43,305 nt of DNA from Actibacterium sp. (GTDB lineage Bacteria; Pseudomonadota; Alphaproteobacteria; Rhodobacterales; Rhodobacteraceae), in contig JADQCB010000005.1 in assembly GCA_016278325.1 (NCBI GenBank), positions 1 to 43,305 of the forward strand, read 5' to 3'. The number at the start of each line of letters is the position of its first letter. Position 1 is the stretch's first letter. Positions 1 to 8,861 of this stretch are shown piece by piece. The position numbers were made by a program, and so were the translations under genes. Below the pieces are notes generated by a model that did no database searches, had not been told where the DNA came from, and saw only the letters and a list, made by a program, of their open reading frames with translations.

Positions 1-52
1 GGCCGTGTACGACGCCGACCGGTCCCGAAAACGATCAAAAATCGAGGTGCCC

Positions 53-139
53 ATATGTTGACGAATTATGATTTTGCACGAATCGGAATGTGATTCAACC
101 TGAAAGAATGTTGGCCTAGTGCGCGTTTCGTCAACATAT
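53..139. repeat. Perfect 13-bp inverted repeat enclosing 61 bp
   Basis: Positions 53-65 (ATATGTTGACGAA) and 127-139 (TTCGTCAACATAT) are exact reverse complements. The match stops at exactly 13 bp: neither the outer flanks nor the inner neighbours pair. The enclosed 61 bp are more AT-rich than the surrounding coding DNA and contain no convincing reading frame. The element lies beyond the terminator of gyrA, so it probably belongs to whatever lies left of the window. It could be a paired operator, a remnant with terminal repeats, or part of a structured RNA. I see no target-site duplication. Confidence 0.7.
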
Positions 140-174
140 CGGAGAATCGCGCGAAGCCCGATCCCTTGTGAATG

Positions 175-204
175 AAAAACGCGCCCCGGTCGGGGGCGCG
201 TTTC
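175..204 (-). terminator. Rho-independent terminator of gyrA
   Basis: A GC-rich stem of about 9 to 11 bp (left arm 177-187, right arm 193-203, loop about 5 nt) is followed on the minus strand by a T tract (the A run at 175-179 on the plus strand). It begins about 35 bases after the gyrA stop codon, the right place and orientation for a transcription terminator of that gene. The stem is symmetrical and could also stop transcripts on the plus strand, but the U tract is weaker there. Confidence 0.85.
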
Positions 205-237
205 GTTGCGGATCGGTGGTTGGCGGCGGGCCCGGAA

Positions 238-2991
238 TCAGCCCATGTCGGTGGGGTCGGCGTCATCGCCCTGTTCGGCGATCCAGGCGACCGAGACGAC
301 TTCTTCCCCCGGGCCGGTGTCAAAGACCTTGACCCCGCCGGCGCTGCGCGAGCGGAAGCTGATGCCTTCGACCGGGCAGCGGATCGACTGGCCCCTCGAT
401 GTGGCCAGCATGATCTGGTCGTCCATCTCCACCGGGAAGGCCGCAACAAGCCGCCCGCCCCGCATGGTGCGATCCATCGCGGCGACGCCCTGACCGCCCC
501 GGCCCCGGACGGGATAATCGTGGCTGGAGGACAGCTTGCCGGTCCCCTTGGCAGTGATCGTCAGGATCAGATCCTCGGCGGCCGACATTTCCGCGTAACG
601 GTCGGTGGAAAGCTGCCCGGCCTCGATCGGGCCGTCATCCTCTTCCGTGTCGGTCTCTTCGAGCGGTGTTTCATCGGCGGAGCCCGCCACCAGGCGGCGC
701 TGCTTGAGATAGGCGGCGCGTTCCTCGGCCGTCGCCTCGAAATGGCGAATCATGGCCATCGACACGACCTCGTCGCCGGCGGCCAGGCGGATGCCGCGCA
801 CGCCGGTCGAATCACGGCCCTTGAAAACGCGCACCTCGGTGGTCGGGAAGCGGATCGCGCGCCCCATGGCGGTGACCAGCATCACGTCGTCATCGCTGGT
901 GCAGATGCGCGCGTTGACCAGGCTGACCCCTTCGGGCAGCCGCATGGCGATCTTGCCGTTGCGCATGACATTGGTGAAATCCGACAATGCGTTGCGCCGC
1001 ACGTCACCGGCCGATGTGGCGAAAAAGATCTGCAGATCCGACCATTCTTCCTCGGGGCGATCGACCGGCATGATCGCCGCGATCGAGACGCCCGTCGGAA
1101 TCGGCAGGATGTTGACGATCGCCTTGCCCTTGGCCGTGCGTCCGCCCTGGGGCAGGCGCCATGTCTTCAGCTTGTAGACCATCCCGTCGGTGGTGAAGAA
1201 CAGCAGCTGGGTATGGGTATTGGCCACGAACAGGTTGGTGACGACGTCCTCTTCCTTGGTGGCCATGCCCGACAGGCCCTTGCCACCGCGCCGCTGCGCG
1301 CGGAAATCGGCCAGCGGCGTGCGCTTGATATAGCCGCCCGAGGTGACGGTGACGACCATGTCCTCGCGCTCGATCAGGTCCTCTATATCCGTGTCGCCGG
1401 CCCAGTCCACGATCTCGGTGCGGCGGGGAACGGCGAACTGCTCCTTCACGTCGCGCAGCTCGGCGGTGATGATCTCCATGATCCGCTCGCGCGAGCGCAG
1501 GATCGCCAGGTATTCGCGGATCTTGCCAGCAAGCTCCTGCAACTCGTCGGTGACTTCCTTCACGCCCATCGCGGTCAGGCGCTGAAGCCGCAGATCCAGG
1601 ATCGCGCGGGCCTGGGTTTCCGACAGGTTATAGGTGCCGTCGTCGTTCATGGTGTGGGTCGGATCGTCGATCAGGCGGATATATTCGGCGATGTCATGCG
1701 CCGGCCAGCGCCGGGTCATCAGCTTTTCGCGCGCCTCGGCCGGATCGGCCGATCCACGGATCGTCGCCACCACCTCGTCCACGTTCGACACCGCGACGGC
1801 AAGGCCGCACAGCACATGGCTGCGTTCGCGCGCCTTGCGCAGGTCGAAGGCGGTGCGCCGCGCGACGACCTCTTCGCGGAAATCGATGAATGCGGTCAGG
1901 AAACGGCGCAGGGTCAGTTGCTCGGGCCGGCCGCCATTCAGCGCCAGCATGTTGGCGGCGAACGAGGTCTGCATCGGGGTGAACCGGAACAGCTGGTTCA
2001 GCACCACCTCGGGCGTGGCGTCGCGCTTGAGCTCGATCACCACGCGCACGCCCACCCGGTCGGATTCGTCCTGAATATGGGCGATCCCTTCAAGCTTCTT
2101 GTCGCGGACCAGCTCGGCGATCTTCTCGATCATGGTCGCCTTGTTCACCTGATAGGGGATCTCGTCGAGCACGATGGCGAAGCGGTCCTTGCGCAGTTCC
2201 TCGATCCGGGTCTTCGCGCGAATGACGATCGACCCGCGCCCTTCCAGATAGGCCTTGCGCGCCCCCGAGCGGCCGAGAATGATTCCCCCGGTCGGAAAAT
2301 CGGGCGCCGGAACATAATCCATCAACTGGTGCGAATCGAGATCCGGATCGTCGATCAGCGCCAGCGTCGCGTCGATCACCTCGCCCAGGTTGTGCGGCGG
2401 AATCCGGGTGGCCATGCCCACCGCGATGCCCTCGGCCCCGTTGACCAGCATGTTGGGAAAGCGCGCCGGCAGGACGGTGGGTTCGTTGCGCTCATTGGCG
2501 TAGTTGGGGATGAAATCGACGGTTTCCTTGTCGATATCGCTCAGCAACTGTTCGGCCACCTTGGCCAGCCGCGCCTCGGTATAACGATAGGCGGCCGCCG
2601 GGTCGCCGTCCATCGAGCCGAAATTGCCCTGGCCGTCGATCAGCGGCACCGACATAGAGAAATCCTGCGCCATCCGGACCAGGGATTCATAGACCGCCGA
2701 ATCGCCATGCGGGTGATAACGCCCCATCACGTCACCGACGGCGGTGGCGCATTTGCGATAGGGCTTGGCCTGGGTCTGGCCGTTCTCCCACAGGGTGTAG
2801 AGGATGCGCCGGTGAACCGGCTTCAGCCCGTCGCGCAGATCGGGAATCGCGCGGCTGACGATCACGCTCATGGCGTAATCCATGAACGAGGTCTGCATTT
2901 CCTCTTCGATGGAAATCGACGGGCCGTCGTGCCTGGGCGGTTCCGGCGTCAATTTTTCATCATCATCAGGGGGTTGTGGCGTATCGTTCAC
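238..2991 (-). CDS. gyrA: DNA gyrase subunit A
   Basis: GyrA is the breakage-reunion subunit of DNA gyrase, which with GyrB introduces negative supercoils using ATP. The protein has 917 residues. The winged-helix/tower part shows the active-site tyrosine at about Tyr137 (RYTEARL context). The quinolone-resistance segment ([10 protein letters not shown]) has Ser98 and Glu102 at the places of E. coli Ser83 and Asp87. A GyrA box, QRRGGKG at 566-572, identifies gyrase rather than topoisomerase IV (ParC). The C-terminal beta-pinwheel carries an acidic insertion (about 800-830) and an acidic tail. The start is GTG at 2991, since no ATG lies before the conserved [12 protein letters not shown] segment. 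A promoter candidate lies about 45 bases upstream and a hairpin terminator follows the stop. Glu at the second quinolone position is seen in other wild-type gyrases, so it is not by itself a resistance sign. Confidence 0.97.
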   Translation of the reverse strand: MNDTPQPPDDDEKLTPEPPRHDGPSISIEEEMQTSFMDYAMSVIVSRAIPDLRDGLKPVHRRILYTLWENGQTQAKPYRKCATAVGDVMGRYHPHGDSAVYESLVRMAQDFSMSVPLIDGQGNFGSMDGDPAAAYRYTEARLAKVAEQLLSDIDKETVDFIPNYANERNEPTVLPARFPNMLVNGAEGIAVGMATRIPPHNLGEVIDATLALIDDPDLDSHQLMDYVPAPDFPTGGIILGRSGARKAYLEGRGSIVIRAKTRIEELRKDRFAIVLDEIPYQVNKATMIEKIAELVRDKKLEGIAHIQDESDRVGVRVVIELKRDATPEVVLNQLFRFTPMQTSFAANMLALNGGRPEQLTLRRFLTAFIDFREEVVARRTAFDLRKARERSHVLCGLAVAVSNVDEVVATIRGSADPAEAREKLMTRRWPAHDIAEYIRLIDDPTHTMNDDGTYNLSETQARAILDLRLQRLTAMGVKEVTDELQELAGKIREYLAILRSRERIMEIITAELRDVKEQFAVPRRTEIVDWAGDTDIEDLIEREDMVVTVTSGGYIKRTPLADFRAQRRGGKGLSGMATKEEDVVTNLFVANTHTQLLFFTTDGMVYKLKTWRLPQGGRTAKGKAIVNILPIPTGVSIAAIMPVDRPEEEWSDLQIFFATSAGDVRRNALSDFTNVMRNGKIAMRLPEGVSLVNARICTSDDDVMLVTAMGRAIRFPTTEVRVFKGRDSTGVRGIRLAAGDEVVSMAMIRHFEATAEERAAYLKQRRLVAGSADETPLEETDTEEDDGPIEAGQLSTDRYAEMSAAEDLILTITAKGTGKLSSSHDYPVRGRGGQGVAAMDRTMRGGRLVAAFPVEMDDQIMLATSRGQSIRCPVEGISFRSRSAGGVKVFDTGPGEEVVSVAWIAEQGDDADPTDMG

Positions 2992-3036
2992 GTTCGTCCC
3001 TGCCTGTATCGGAGCGCACTATATCTTGTTGAGGCG

Positions 3037-3066
3037 ACTATATCGTATCCCGGATATGGGGTGCAA
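3037..3066 (-). promoter_or_regulatory. Candidate sigma-70 promoter of gyrA
   Basis: On the minus strand TTGCAC (3066-3061) and TATAGT (3042-3037) are separated by 18 bases, a fair match to housekeeping -35 and -10 boxes. The predicted start of transcription near 3030 would leave a leader of about 40 bases before the GTG of gyrA. The eight-base block GATATAGT that holds the -10 box is repeated at 3025-3018, 19 bases downstream, which could be a second -10 box or a binding site. The call rests on sequence only. Confidence 0.4.
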
Positions 3067-3185
3067 TGGCTGCCGTTTGGTTCTGCAAGCAGCCTCGGGT
3101 GGTGAGTGATAACATACTGTTTTCATTGAAAAGTAATTCGGATCGGGCATCATTGAAAAACCGACTTGAGAAAGGGCGCAGGCAA

Positions 3186-3455
3186 ATGAGCATGTCCGAA
3201 ACCGAAATGATGCTTAAGGGCTATGGCCTGACCACGGCCGAGTTCTTCTATCACATGCCCGATTACGCGCATGTTCTGAACACGTTCGTCTGGCAGGATT
3301 ACGATCTGGCGCCGGATCACCCGCGGCTGTTCCGGTTCATCGAGTTCTGGCAGGAAGAGGTCGAGGGGCCGCTGCATTCGGTCCGATTCACCCATCGCAA
3401 GATGATTGCGCCGGGCGAATGGCGCAATGTCACCGGCGAATTCACCCTGCACTGA
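3186..3455 (+). CDS. usg: Usg family protein, function unknown
   Basis: This 89-residue protein matches the Usg family, first noted next to tryptophan genes in Caulobacter and common in alphaproteobacteria; no biochemical function is established. The family pattern is clear: MLKGYGLTTAEFFYHMPDY, then LNTFVWQDYDLAPDHPRL, then an FIEFWQEE helix and the FTHRKMIAPGEWRN segment. The frame is open further upstream (to 3066), but that extension has no family resemblance. I chose the ATG at 3186, which follows a purine-rich AGAAAGGG stretch; ATG 3192 is also possible. It is divergent from gyrA and convergent with dsbB, with only two bases between the stop codons. No trp genes are nearby, so the name gives no clue to its role here. 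Confidence 0.85.
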   Translation: MSMSETEMMLKGYGLTTAEFFYHMPDYAHVLNTFVWQDYDLAPDHPRLFRFIEFWQEEVEGPLHSVRFTHRKMIAPGEWRNVTGEFTLH

Positions 3456-3457
3456 GC

Positions 3458-3943
3458 TCAGAACTTGAGCTTCGGCTCGGGCCCGGCGCGCAGGGCCGCG
3501 ATCCAGACCATCGCCAGCAGGAGCGAGGCGATGGCGTTCCAGCTGGCCATGCTCAGGCCCCACATCTGCCAGGCCACCTGGTCGCACATCACCACGTTGG
3601 GCGCGGCCTCGGTGCTGAGCAATTGCTCGCCCGTCAGGCCGGACATCCCGGACCCGGAACCGGTGCAAGATGTCGGGCCCTGCCACCAGGCGCGTTCCAC
3701 CCCGGTGTGGTACAGCCCCAGCGCCGCGGTGGTAAGTGCCGCCAGGGCGCCGAGCCGCGGCACGATCGACCAGCCGACCAGCAGCCCGATACCGCCCAGC
3801 ACGACCGCCACGCCATGCGGCCAGCGCTGCCACAGGCACAGTTTGCACGGGGCCAGACCGCCAATATATTGAAAGCCGAAGGCGCCGAGAAGCAGCAGCA
3901 ACGACCCAAGCGCGGCGATACGGATCAGCGATTTTCGTGTCAT
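3458..3943 (-). CDS. dsbB: Disulfide bond formation protein DsbB family
   Basis: DsbB is an inner-membrane protein that reoxidises the periplasmic thiol oxidase DsbA and passes the electrons to quinone. The protein has 161 residues and four hydrophobic segments. The first periplasmic loop contains the redox pair in CKLC (about residue 35, followed by WQRWPH), and the second long loop contains the other cysteine pair (PTSC near 95 and VMCDQ near 119), so both pairs are present. The ATG at 3943 overlaps the stop codon of the upstream DedA-like gene in an ATGA, which fixes the start and suggests translational coupling. The frame is open 36 codons upstream, but that part lies inside the previous gene. 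No dsbA is visible in the window. Confidence 0.9.
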   Translation of the reverse strand: MTRKSLIRIAALGSLLLLLGAFGFQYIGGLAPCKLCLWQRWPHGVAVVLGGIGLLVGWSIVPRLGALAALTTAALGLYHTGVERAWWQGPTSCTGSGSGMSGLTGEQLLSTEAAPNVVMCDQVAWQMWGLSMASWNAIASLLLAMVWIAALRAGPEPKLKF

Positions 3944-4518
3944 AGATATTTCACCAGGTAGAAGCCCCCGAACAGGATCACGACGAAGAGGGTAAACATC
4001 AACCCCAGTCGTCGCTCGATGACGTCGCGAATCGGGGCGCCGAATTTCCACAGCAACGCGGCGATGACGAAGAAGCGCAGCCCGCGCGCGACGATGGAGG
4101 ACAGGAGGAAGACGGGCAACGACAGCCCCGTGACCCCCGATGTGATCGTGATGACCTTGAACGGAAAGGGGGTGACTCCCGCGATCAGGACGGCCCAGGC
4201 GCCATATGTATTGAAGCGCTCCGCAAACAGGGTCATCGCCTCGGTCTTGCCATAGAAGGCCAGCACCGGCTGTCCGATGCTTTCGAACAGGGCCGCGCCG
4301 ATCAGATATCCCAAAAGGCCGCCCAGGACAGAGGCCACCAGCGCCACGCCGGCGATCGCCCAGGCGCGTGACGGCCGAGCCAGGATCATCGGGATCATCA
4401 GCACATCCGGCGGGATCGGAAAGACGGAACTTTCGATGAAGGCAACGAAGGCAAGCGCCCAGATCGCATGACGGCTTTCGGCAAGCGAAATGGTCCAGTC
4501 ATATATGCTGCGGATCAT
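3940..4518 (-). CDS. YqaA/DedA-family inner-membrane protein
   Basis: This 192-residue membrane protein belongs to the DedA/SNARE-associated superfamily, YqaA branch. DedA proteins act in lipid-carrier flipping and membrane homeostasis; the exact substrate of the YqaA branch is not settled. Visible hallmarks are the ESSVFPIPPDVLMIP segment after the first helix, glycine-rich membrane helices (GGLLGYLIGA), the amphipathic ITGVTPFPFKVITITSG-like reentrant motif (here AGVTPFPFKV near 115) and a C-terminal helix. I chose the ATG at 4518, preceded by a purine-rich AAGGCAGG; the frame extends to a GTG at 4545. Its stop overlaps the dsbB start by four bases, so the pair is probably co-translated. 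Confidence 0.87.
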   Translation of the reverse strand: MIRSIYDWTISLAESRHAIWALAFVAFIESSVFPIPPDVLMIPMILARPSRAWAIAGVALVASVLGGLLGYLIGAALFESIGQPVLAFYGKTEAMTLFAERFNTYGAWAVLIAGVTPFPFKVITITSGVTGLSLPVFLLSSIVARGLRFFVIAALLWKFGAPIRDVIERRLGLMFTLFVVILFGGFYLVKYL

Positions 4519-4626
4519 CCGGCCTGCCTTGTCTGCACTTGTCACGGGGCTTGCCCGATGCCGGCCACCGGGTCAAGTGATCGGCGATTGACCGGCGGGA
4601 CGCCGCCGGATAAACGGGCCGTGGTG

Positions 4627-4712
4627 GCCCGAGTGGCGGAACGGTAGACGCAGGGGATTCAAAATCCCCCGACCGCAAGGTCGTGAGAGTTCGAATCTCT
4701 CCTCGGGCACCA
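4627..4712 (+). tRNA. tRNA-Leu, anticodon CAA
   Basis: An 86-base class II tRNA with encoded CCA (4710-4712). The acceptor arms are GCCCGAG (4627-4633) and CTCGGGC (4702-4708). The anticodon stem GGGGA/TCCCC encloses the loop TTCAAAA, giving anticodon CAA, which reads UUG leucine codons. A long variable arm (ACCGCAAGGTC region) and a TTCGAAT T-loop are present. It stands alone, between the divergently read dsbB/DedA pair and the end of metA. Confidence 0.96.
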
Positions 4713-4813
4713 GGATCCTGACGCAAGACCGCCATTTTTCGGCTTTCGGCCGTGGCCGGAACGCGACGGGCGGGCTGGTGGCGGTGCCCGCCGCGGGTTC
4801 CGGTGCGATCGAG

Positions 4814-5737
4814 TCACGTGCCGATCTTTTCGATCTCGTAGGGCGTGGATTGGTAGATCTCGTTTATCCAGTTGCCATAAAGAAGATGCGCATGGCTGCG
4901 CCAGCGGTTGATCGGCGGTTTCGACGGGTCGTCGTCCGGGTAATAGTTCACCGGTACGTTGATCGGGGTCCCCGCGGCCACGTCGCGATCATATTCCTGT
5001 TTCAGCGTGTCACTGTCATACTCGAAATGATTGAAGATATAGAGCGCGCGATGGGTGGCATCCTCGACCAGGCAGGGGCCGACCGCGTCGCTGGCCAGCA
5101 GCGTGACCAGCCCGGGCACGGCGTCGATCTCGGCCTGGCGCATCTCGGTCCAGCGGCTGACCGGAACCACGCAATCGTCGGAAAACCCGCGCAGATAAGG
5201 CGATGTCGGGGACAGGTTGTCATGGCGGAAACAGCCGAACGCCTTCTTTACCAGCATGTGCTTTCTGACGCCGTGGAAATGGTTGATCATCGCCATCCCG
5301 CCCCAGCACACGCCGAAGGTGGAATGCACATTGGTCTGGGTCCACTCGAAGACCCGGTGCAATTCGTCCCAATAGGTCACCTCGTCGAATTCCAGATGCT
5401 CGATCGGGGCGCCGGTGATGATCAGGCCGTCATATTTTTCGCCGCTTTCGGCAACCTCGGCGAAGGGGCGATAGAACGCCTCCATATGCTCGGCGGCCGT
5501 GTTGCGGGCGGTATGCGTGCTCATGCGGATCAGGCTCAGCTCGATCTGAAGCGGTGTGGCCCCGATCAGCCGGGCGAACTGGTTTTCGGTCTGGATCTTC
5601 TTCGGCATCAGGTTCAGCAGGCCGATGCGCAGCGGGCGGATATCCTGGTTCGCGGCGCGGCCTTCACCCATGACCATCACGCCCTCGCGCGTCAGCACGT
5701 CGAAGGCGGGCAGGTCGGAAGGCAGTCTTATCGGCAT
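4814..5737 (-). CDS. metA: Homoserine O-acetyltransferase (MetA family)
   Basis: MetA-family enzymes acylate the hydroxyl of homoserine, the first committed step of methionine synthesis. The protein has 307 residues, as usual. The catalytic cysteine is Cys144 (FGVCWGGMA) and the His/Glu pair is His237/Glu239 ([11 protein letters not shown]), matching E. coli Cys142, His235 and Glu237. The residue that selects the acyl donor (position 111 in E. coli, Gly for succinyl-CoA) is Glu113 here, in [10 protein letters not shown]. In studied members such as the Bacillus enzyme, Glu at this place goes with acetyl-CoA use, so I infer an acetyltransferase although many databases would label it succinyltransferase. 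It lies 43 bases downstream of the ATPase gene and may share its transcript. No SAM riboswitch pattern is seen. Confidence 0.93.
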   Translation of the reverse strand: MPIRLPSDLPAFDVLTREGVMVMGEGRAANQDIRPLRIGLLNLMPKKIQTENQFARLIGATPLQIELSLIRMSTHTARNTAAEHMEAFYRPFAEVAESGEKYDGLIITGAPIEHLEFDEVTYWDELHRVFEWTQTNVHSTFGVCWGGMAMINHFHGVRKHMLVKKAFGCFRHDNLSPTSPYLRGFSDDCVVPVSRWTEMRQAEIDAVPGLVTLLASDAVGPCLVEDATHRALYIFNHFEYDSDTLKQEYDRDVAAGTPINVPVNYYPDDDPSKPPINRWRSHAHLLYGNWINEIYQSTPYEIEKIGT

Positions 5738-5780
5738 CGCGCAATCCTGTATCGGAACAGGTCAAGAGATAGGACGTTTC

Positions 5781-6641
5781 TCAGGGCCCCTCAATAGCCC
5801 GGGCGATCAGCGCGTCGAGCTCGGCCGGCGAACGCACCTTTGCCACCTCATGCGCCGAAACCCGGATGCCCCATTTCGCGGCCATCGCGGCATAGCGCGG
5901 CTGGCGATGCGCCAGCGCCCGCGCATAGGCCCAGCGGACGAAGGCATCGGGATCAACTTCATCTTCCTGCAGCTTGTTTTCACGAAGATATTCGCTCCAG
6001 CCAGCGCGCAGGAATTCAGGCTGGTAATACATCGGCTTGGGCGCCCGGTCGAAGCGCCGGATCAATTCTGCTGTATGTGCTTCGGTGCCCGCGATCCAGA
6101 CCAGCAAAAGGTTTTCGGACAGCGTGTTCAATACCCGGTCGGCCGGATCGTCCGGGTCCACGACTTCGCAGATGGAGCCGCCGCTGTCGCAGACGAAATT
6201 GCCATAGCCGTAGATATCGCGCGCCCGTTCGATGAAACGCGGCGTGTCGAGCAATGCGCAGATCTCGGCCTCGCGGTGCTGTTCCTGCCGGCGCATGTAT
6301 TCGTCGAAGGGCAGGCCGCCCTTTTCCGGATCGCCCGGTTTGCCCAGATAGGTCGAAAGCGGCGCCAGGTTGTCGAAGGTGATGTTCGAGGCGATATAGA
6401 CACTGTCGGTCAGCAGAAGTTCGCGCAGCAACGGCACCTTCATCGCCTCGCGCTTGAAGTTGTCGGATATGTATTCGCCCATATAGCGGGTGCCGATGCG
6501 GTAATCGACGGAATAGTGGAACCATCCGCCCGCGTCGCGCAGAAGGTTCGACAGGTGGGTCTTGCCAAGCCCGGACATGCCGAACAGAAGCACCCGCTTT
6601 TCGCGGGCCGCGCGCCACGTTTCGGCCGTCTGATAGAGCAT
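5781..6641 (-). CDS. P-loop ATPase of unknown function
   Basis: A 286-residue soluble protein with a clear Walker A motif GMSGLGKT at 21-28, preceded by a hydrophobic beta strand (RVLLF). It resembles nucleotide-kinase-like P-loop proteins found in roseobacters and annotated only as ATPase. The motif FVCDSGGSICE near 150 could supply a Walker B-like acidic residue. There is no signal peptide or membrane segment. The C-terminal third is charged and helical. The ATG at 6641 is the first in frame. It precedes metA by 43 bases on the same strand. I do not know its substrate. Confidence 0.75.
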   Translation of the reverse strand: MLYQTAETWRAAREKRVLLFGMSGLGKTHLSNLLRDAGGWFHYSVDYRIGTRYMGEYISDNFKREAMKVPLLRELLLTDSVYIASNITFDNLAPLSTYLGKPGDPEKGGLPFDEYMRRQEQHREAEICALLDTPRFIERARDIYGYGNFVCDSGGSICEVVDPDDPADRVLNTLSENLLLVWIAGTEAHTAELIRRFDRAPKPMYYQPEFLRAGWSEYLRENKLQEDEVDPDAFVRWAYARALAHRQPRYAAMAAKWGIRVSAHEVAKVRSPAELDALIARAIEGP

Positions 6642-6741
6642 CGTCCCCCCCGTTTACCATCGCCGCTTGGTAGCCAGCAGGCCCGGGCCGGTCAATGCCG
6701 ATGCGTCAGGGCAAGCCGGGGCCGCCCCCGTCGCGTGGCGG

Positions 6742-7836
6742 TCAGAACGTGTAGGCCATCCTGAGCCCGAGGGCGACGGCGCTGTTGCCGGTGAAGTTGG
6801 CAAATGTCGCGCCGGGCGTGGTCGGGGATTCGGTCCTGGCATCGCCCAGCCAGATATAGCGGGCGGCGCCGGTGATCTCGACATCGCCCGCGGTATAGGT
6901 GGCCGCGAGCCCCACCGAGGTGAAGCCGTCGGTCGGCCCGAGATTGCCCGCGAACCCGCCGACCGAAGGCTCGTGCCCCAATGTGACGGCGCCCGACCAG
7001 CTGTCGCTGAACCGATGCCCGAGCCCCAGCGAATAGGTGATCGTGTCGTCGTGATACGAAACCAGCGGGCTGCCGACGCCGCGGACATAGCCGGCCGGAG
7101 ATATGTCGAAGGCCGTCCAGTCCACCCACCGGACCGAGCCGAAGAGCAGCGTGTTCTCTGCAATGCCGGTCTGGGCCTCAAGATTCACCGATTGCGGTAT
7201 CGTCGTGGTGAAGGGCAGGGATGGCGCCCCGTTCTCGGTGACCGCGAAGTCATGCTCGATCGCCGAGTTGTAGCTGAGTGATACACGCGCCGCGATCTCG
7301 GGCTTTTCCCATGCAATCCCGATGACATAGCCGAAATCGGTTTCGGAGGAAGTGCCCAGCGTGTATCCGCCGGGGATATAGGGCAGGTCGGCCCGGCCTT
7401 CGGTTCTCTGGGCCCGGACCCCGCCGATCAGGCTCAGGTCCGAGGGCAGCCGGTAGCGCAGCAGGGCCGTCACCGCGTTCGATTCCAGCGTCGCTGTCGC
7501 CCCCGCCGCCGGATAGGCGGTTCCGGCGGGATAATTCACGTCGGCCCCGACCGGCTGATCGATCACCAGGGCGATATCCAGCTTCTCGCCCAGCGTGGTC
7601 TTGAAGCCAAGGCTGGCCGTGGTGAAATCCTCGGTCATGCCGCCCGACGCGACAGGGGGGGCCGGCGGCGCCAGGGTGCCGCTTGTTTCCGGGCTTACAT
7701 GCGCGAAACGCAGTTCGGCATAGGTGCCGTTTTCGAACAGGATGGATGTTGACCGGGCGGCGCGCTCAACGCCCCCGGCAAGTGCGCTGCCTGCGCATAA
7801 CGTGGCCAGCGCCAGCCCTCCGGCAAGATGCTGCAT
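6742..7836 (-). CDS. OmpP1/FadL-type outer-membrane protein
   Basis: A 364-residue predicted outer-membrane beta-barrel related to FadL/TodX, a family that lets hydrophobic compounds such as fatty acids or aromatics cross the outer membrane. The N terminus is a signal peptide with a likely cleavage after CAGSALA (about residue 20), and the mature protein begins GGVERAARSTSILFENG, a FadL-like amphipathic start. The remainder alternates polar and hydrophobic residues in strand-sized blocks and ends in phenylalanine (LRMAYTF), the usual signal for outer-membrane insertion. It is at the short end of the family. The substrate cannot be told. A promoter candidate lies just upstream (7870-7899). Confidence 0.82.
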   Translation of the reverse strand: MQHLAGGLALATLCAGSALAGGVERAARSTSILFENGTYAELRFAHVSPETSGTLAPPAPPVASGGMTEDFTTASLGFKTTLGEKLDIALVIDQPVGADVNYPAGTAYPAAGATATLESNAVTALLRYRLPSDLSLIGGVRAQRTEGRADLPYIPGGYTLGTSSETDFGYVIGIAWEKPEIAARVSLSYNSAIEHDFAVTENGAPSLPFTTTIPQSVNLEAQTGIAENTLLFGSVRWVDWTAFDISPAGYVRGVGSPLVSYHDDTITYSLGLGHRFSDSWSGAVTLGHEPSVGGFAGNLGPTDGFTSVGLAATYTAGDVEITGAARYIWLGDARTESPTTPGATFANFTGNSAVALGLRMAYTF

Positions 7837-7869
7837 TCGTCCCTCTCTCCCCCCGGATTCCTGGTGAAA

Positions 7870-7899
7870 AGGTTAGTTAACCGATCGGAATTGCGTCAA
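7870..7899 (-). promoter_or_regulatory. Candidate promoter of the FadL-like gene
   Basis: On the minus strand TTGACG (7899-7894) and TAACCT (7875-7870) are separated by 18 bases, about 35 bases before the ATG at 7836. Directly upstream is a short perfect dyad CTGACG-TGG-CGTCAG (7903-7917) that overlaps the stop codon of the preceding transporter gene; it might be an operator or a weak terminator. A sequence-only prediction. Confidence 0.35.
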
Positions 7900-7913
7900 T
7901 TGCTGACGTGGCG

Positions 7914-8825
7914 TCAGGGTCCGGGCTGCGCCGGTTTCGCCAGCCGTGCGGCGCGGGCCAATCGGCGTTCGGCCCCCAGGTTGATCATGTTCGCGGCGAA
8001 GATCAGCGCGGCGCCGGCAAACACGATCATCTCCAGCGGCTCGCCGTAAAGCAGCATCCCGACAATGGCGATCACCGGCAGCCGCGCGAAATCCATCGGC
8101 ATCACGATCACCGCCGGCGCGACCGACAGCGCCCGGGTCAGGCAGTAATGCGCCGACAGCCCGGCACAGCCGATCAGCACGAGCCAGGGCCAGGTCACGG
8201 CCGAGGGCAGGCGGATCTGCCCGTCCGCCCCGGCACAGACCAACCCGAAGACAGCCTGCATCAGGGTCAGCCAGAACAGGATGCAGATGATGGTTTCCGA
8301 GCGCGTCAGGCGCTTGGTGAACAGCGCCGAGCCGGCAAAACCCACCGCCGCCCCGGCCGCGGCGAGGACGCCCGGTTCGAGGTTGGCGAAATCGGGCCGG
8401 GCCACGATCAGGATCCCGACAAAGCCCAGCCCCGCCGCCACCGCGCGCACCCGCGTCAGCCGTTCGCCCAGGATCAGCGGTGCCAGCAGCGTCACCCAGA
8501 GCGGCGAGGTGAACTCCACCGCGAAGACCTGCGCCAGCGGGATCAGGCTGATCGCGAGGAACCACAGGTTCTGGCCGGTGAAATGGCTGATGTTGCGGAT
8601 CAGATGCAGGCCCATCTGCCGCGTCGTGATCTGCCCCAGCGTGCCGGTCATGCGCCCGGCCAGAACGACGATCGCCACCCCTATGATCGAGCGGTAGAGC
8701 ATCAGCTCGAACGTATCGAGTTCGAGCGTCACCGCGCGCCCGGCCACGGCCATCGAGGAGAATGACAGGATCGCGCCCAGCATCCAGAGCGCCGCCTTGC
8801 CCGGTTGCGGATCGGTTGAAACCAT
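7914..8825 (-). CDS. EamA/DMT-family transporter
   Basis: A 303-residue inner-membrane protein with about ten hydrophobic helices arranged as two EamA repeats, the architecture of drug/metabolite exporters of the DMT superfamily. The first repeat ends with the FTSPLWVTLLAPLILGERLT segment (about 109-128), in which the charged GERL pair after the helix is typical; the second ends with the MLLYGEPLEMI segment. Substrates of this family range from amino acids to riboflavin and cannot be told from sequence. The ATG at 8825 is the first plausible start. The gene follows guaA on the same strand, with a 217-base gap that holds a strong hairpin and a dispersed repeat. Confidence 0.9.
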   Translation of the reverse strand: MVSTDPQPGKAALWMLGAILSFSSMAVAGRAVTLELDTFELMLYRSIIGVAIVVLAGRMTGTLGQITTRQMGLHLIRNISHFTGQNLWFLAISLIPLAQVFAVEFTSPLWVTLLAPLILGERLTRVRAVAAGLGFVGILIVARPDFANLEPGVLAAAGAAVGFAGSALFTKRLTRSETIICILFWLTLMQAVFGLVCAGADGQIRLPSAVTWPWLVLIGCAGLSAHYCLTRALSVAPAVIVMPMDFARLPVIAIVGMLLYGEPLEMIVFAGAALIFAANMINLGAERRLARAARLAKPAQPGP

Positions 8826-8861
8826 GCGCGCGCGTCCCCTGTTCGCTCATCCCCCCGTCTT

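Noticed and set aside
172-3105. 977-codon open frame on the plus strand opposite gyrA
   Set aside because: It is the mirror of a GC-rich real gene (gyrA); His/Arg/Asp/Gly-rich, no fold-like pattern, no ribosome site.
4499-4735. Minus-strand frame across the tRNA gene containing RGEIRTLTTLRSGDFESP
   Set aside because: It is the antisense translation of tRNA-Leu, a well-known false protein in databases; the tRNA fully explains the sequence.
5738-5780. SAM-II type riboswitch before metA
   Set aside because: The gap is only 43 bases and shows no pseudoknot pattern.
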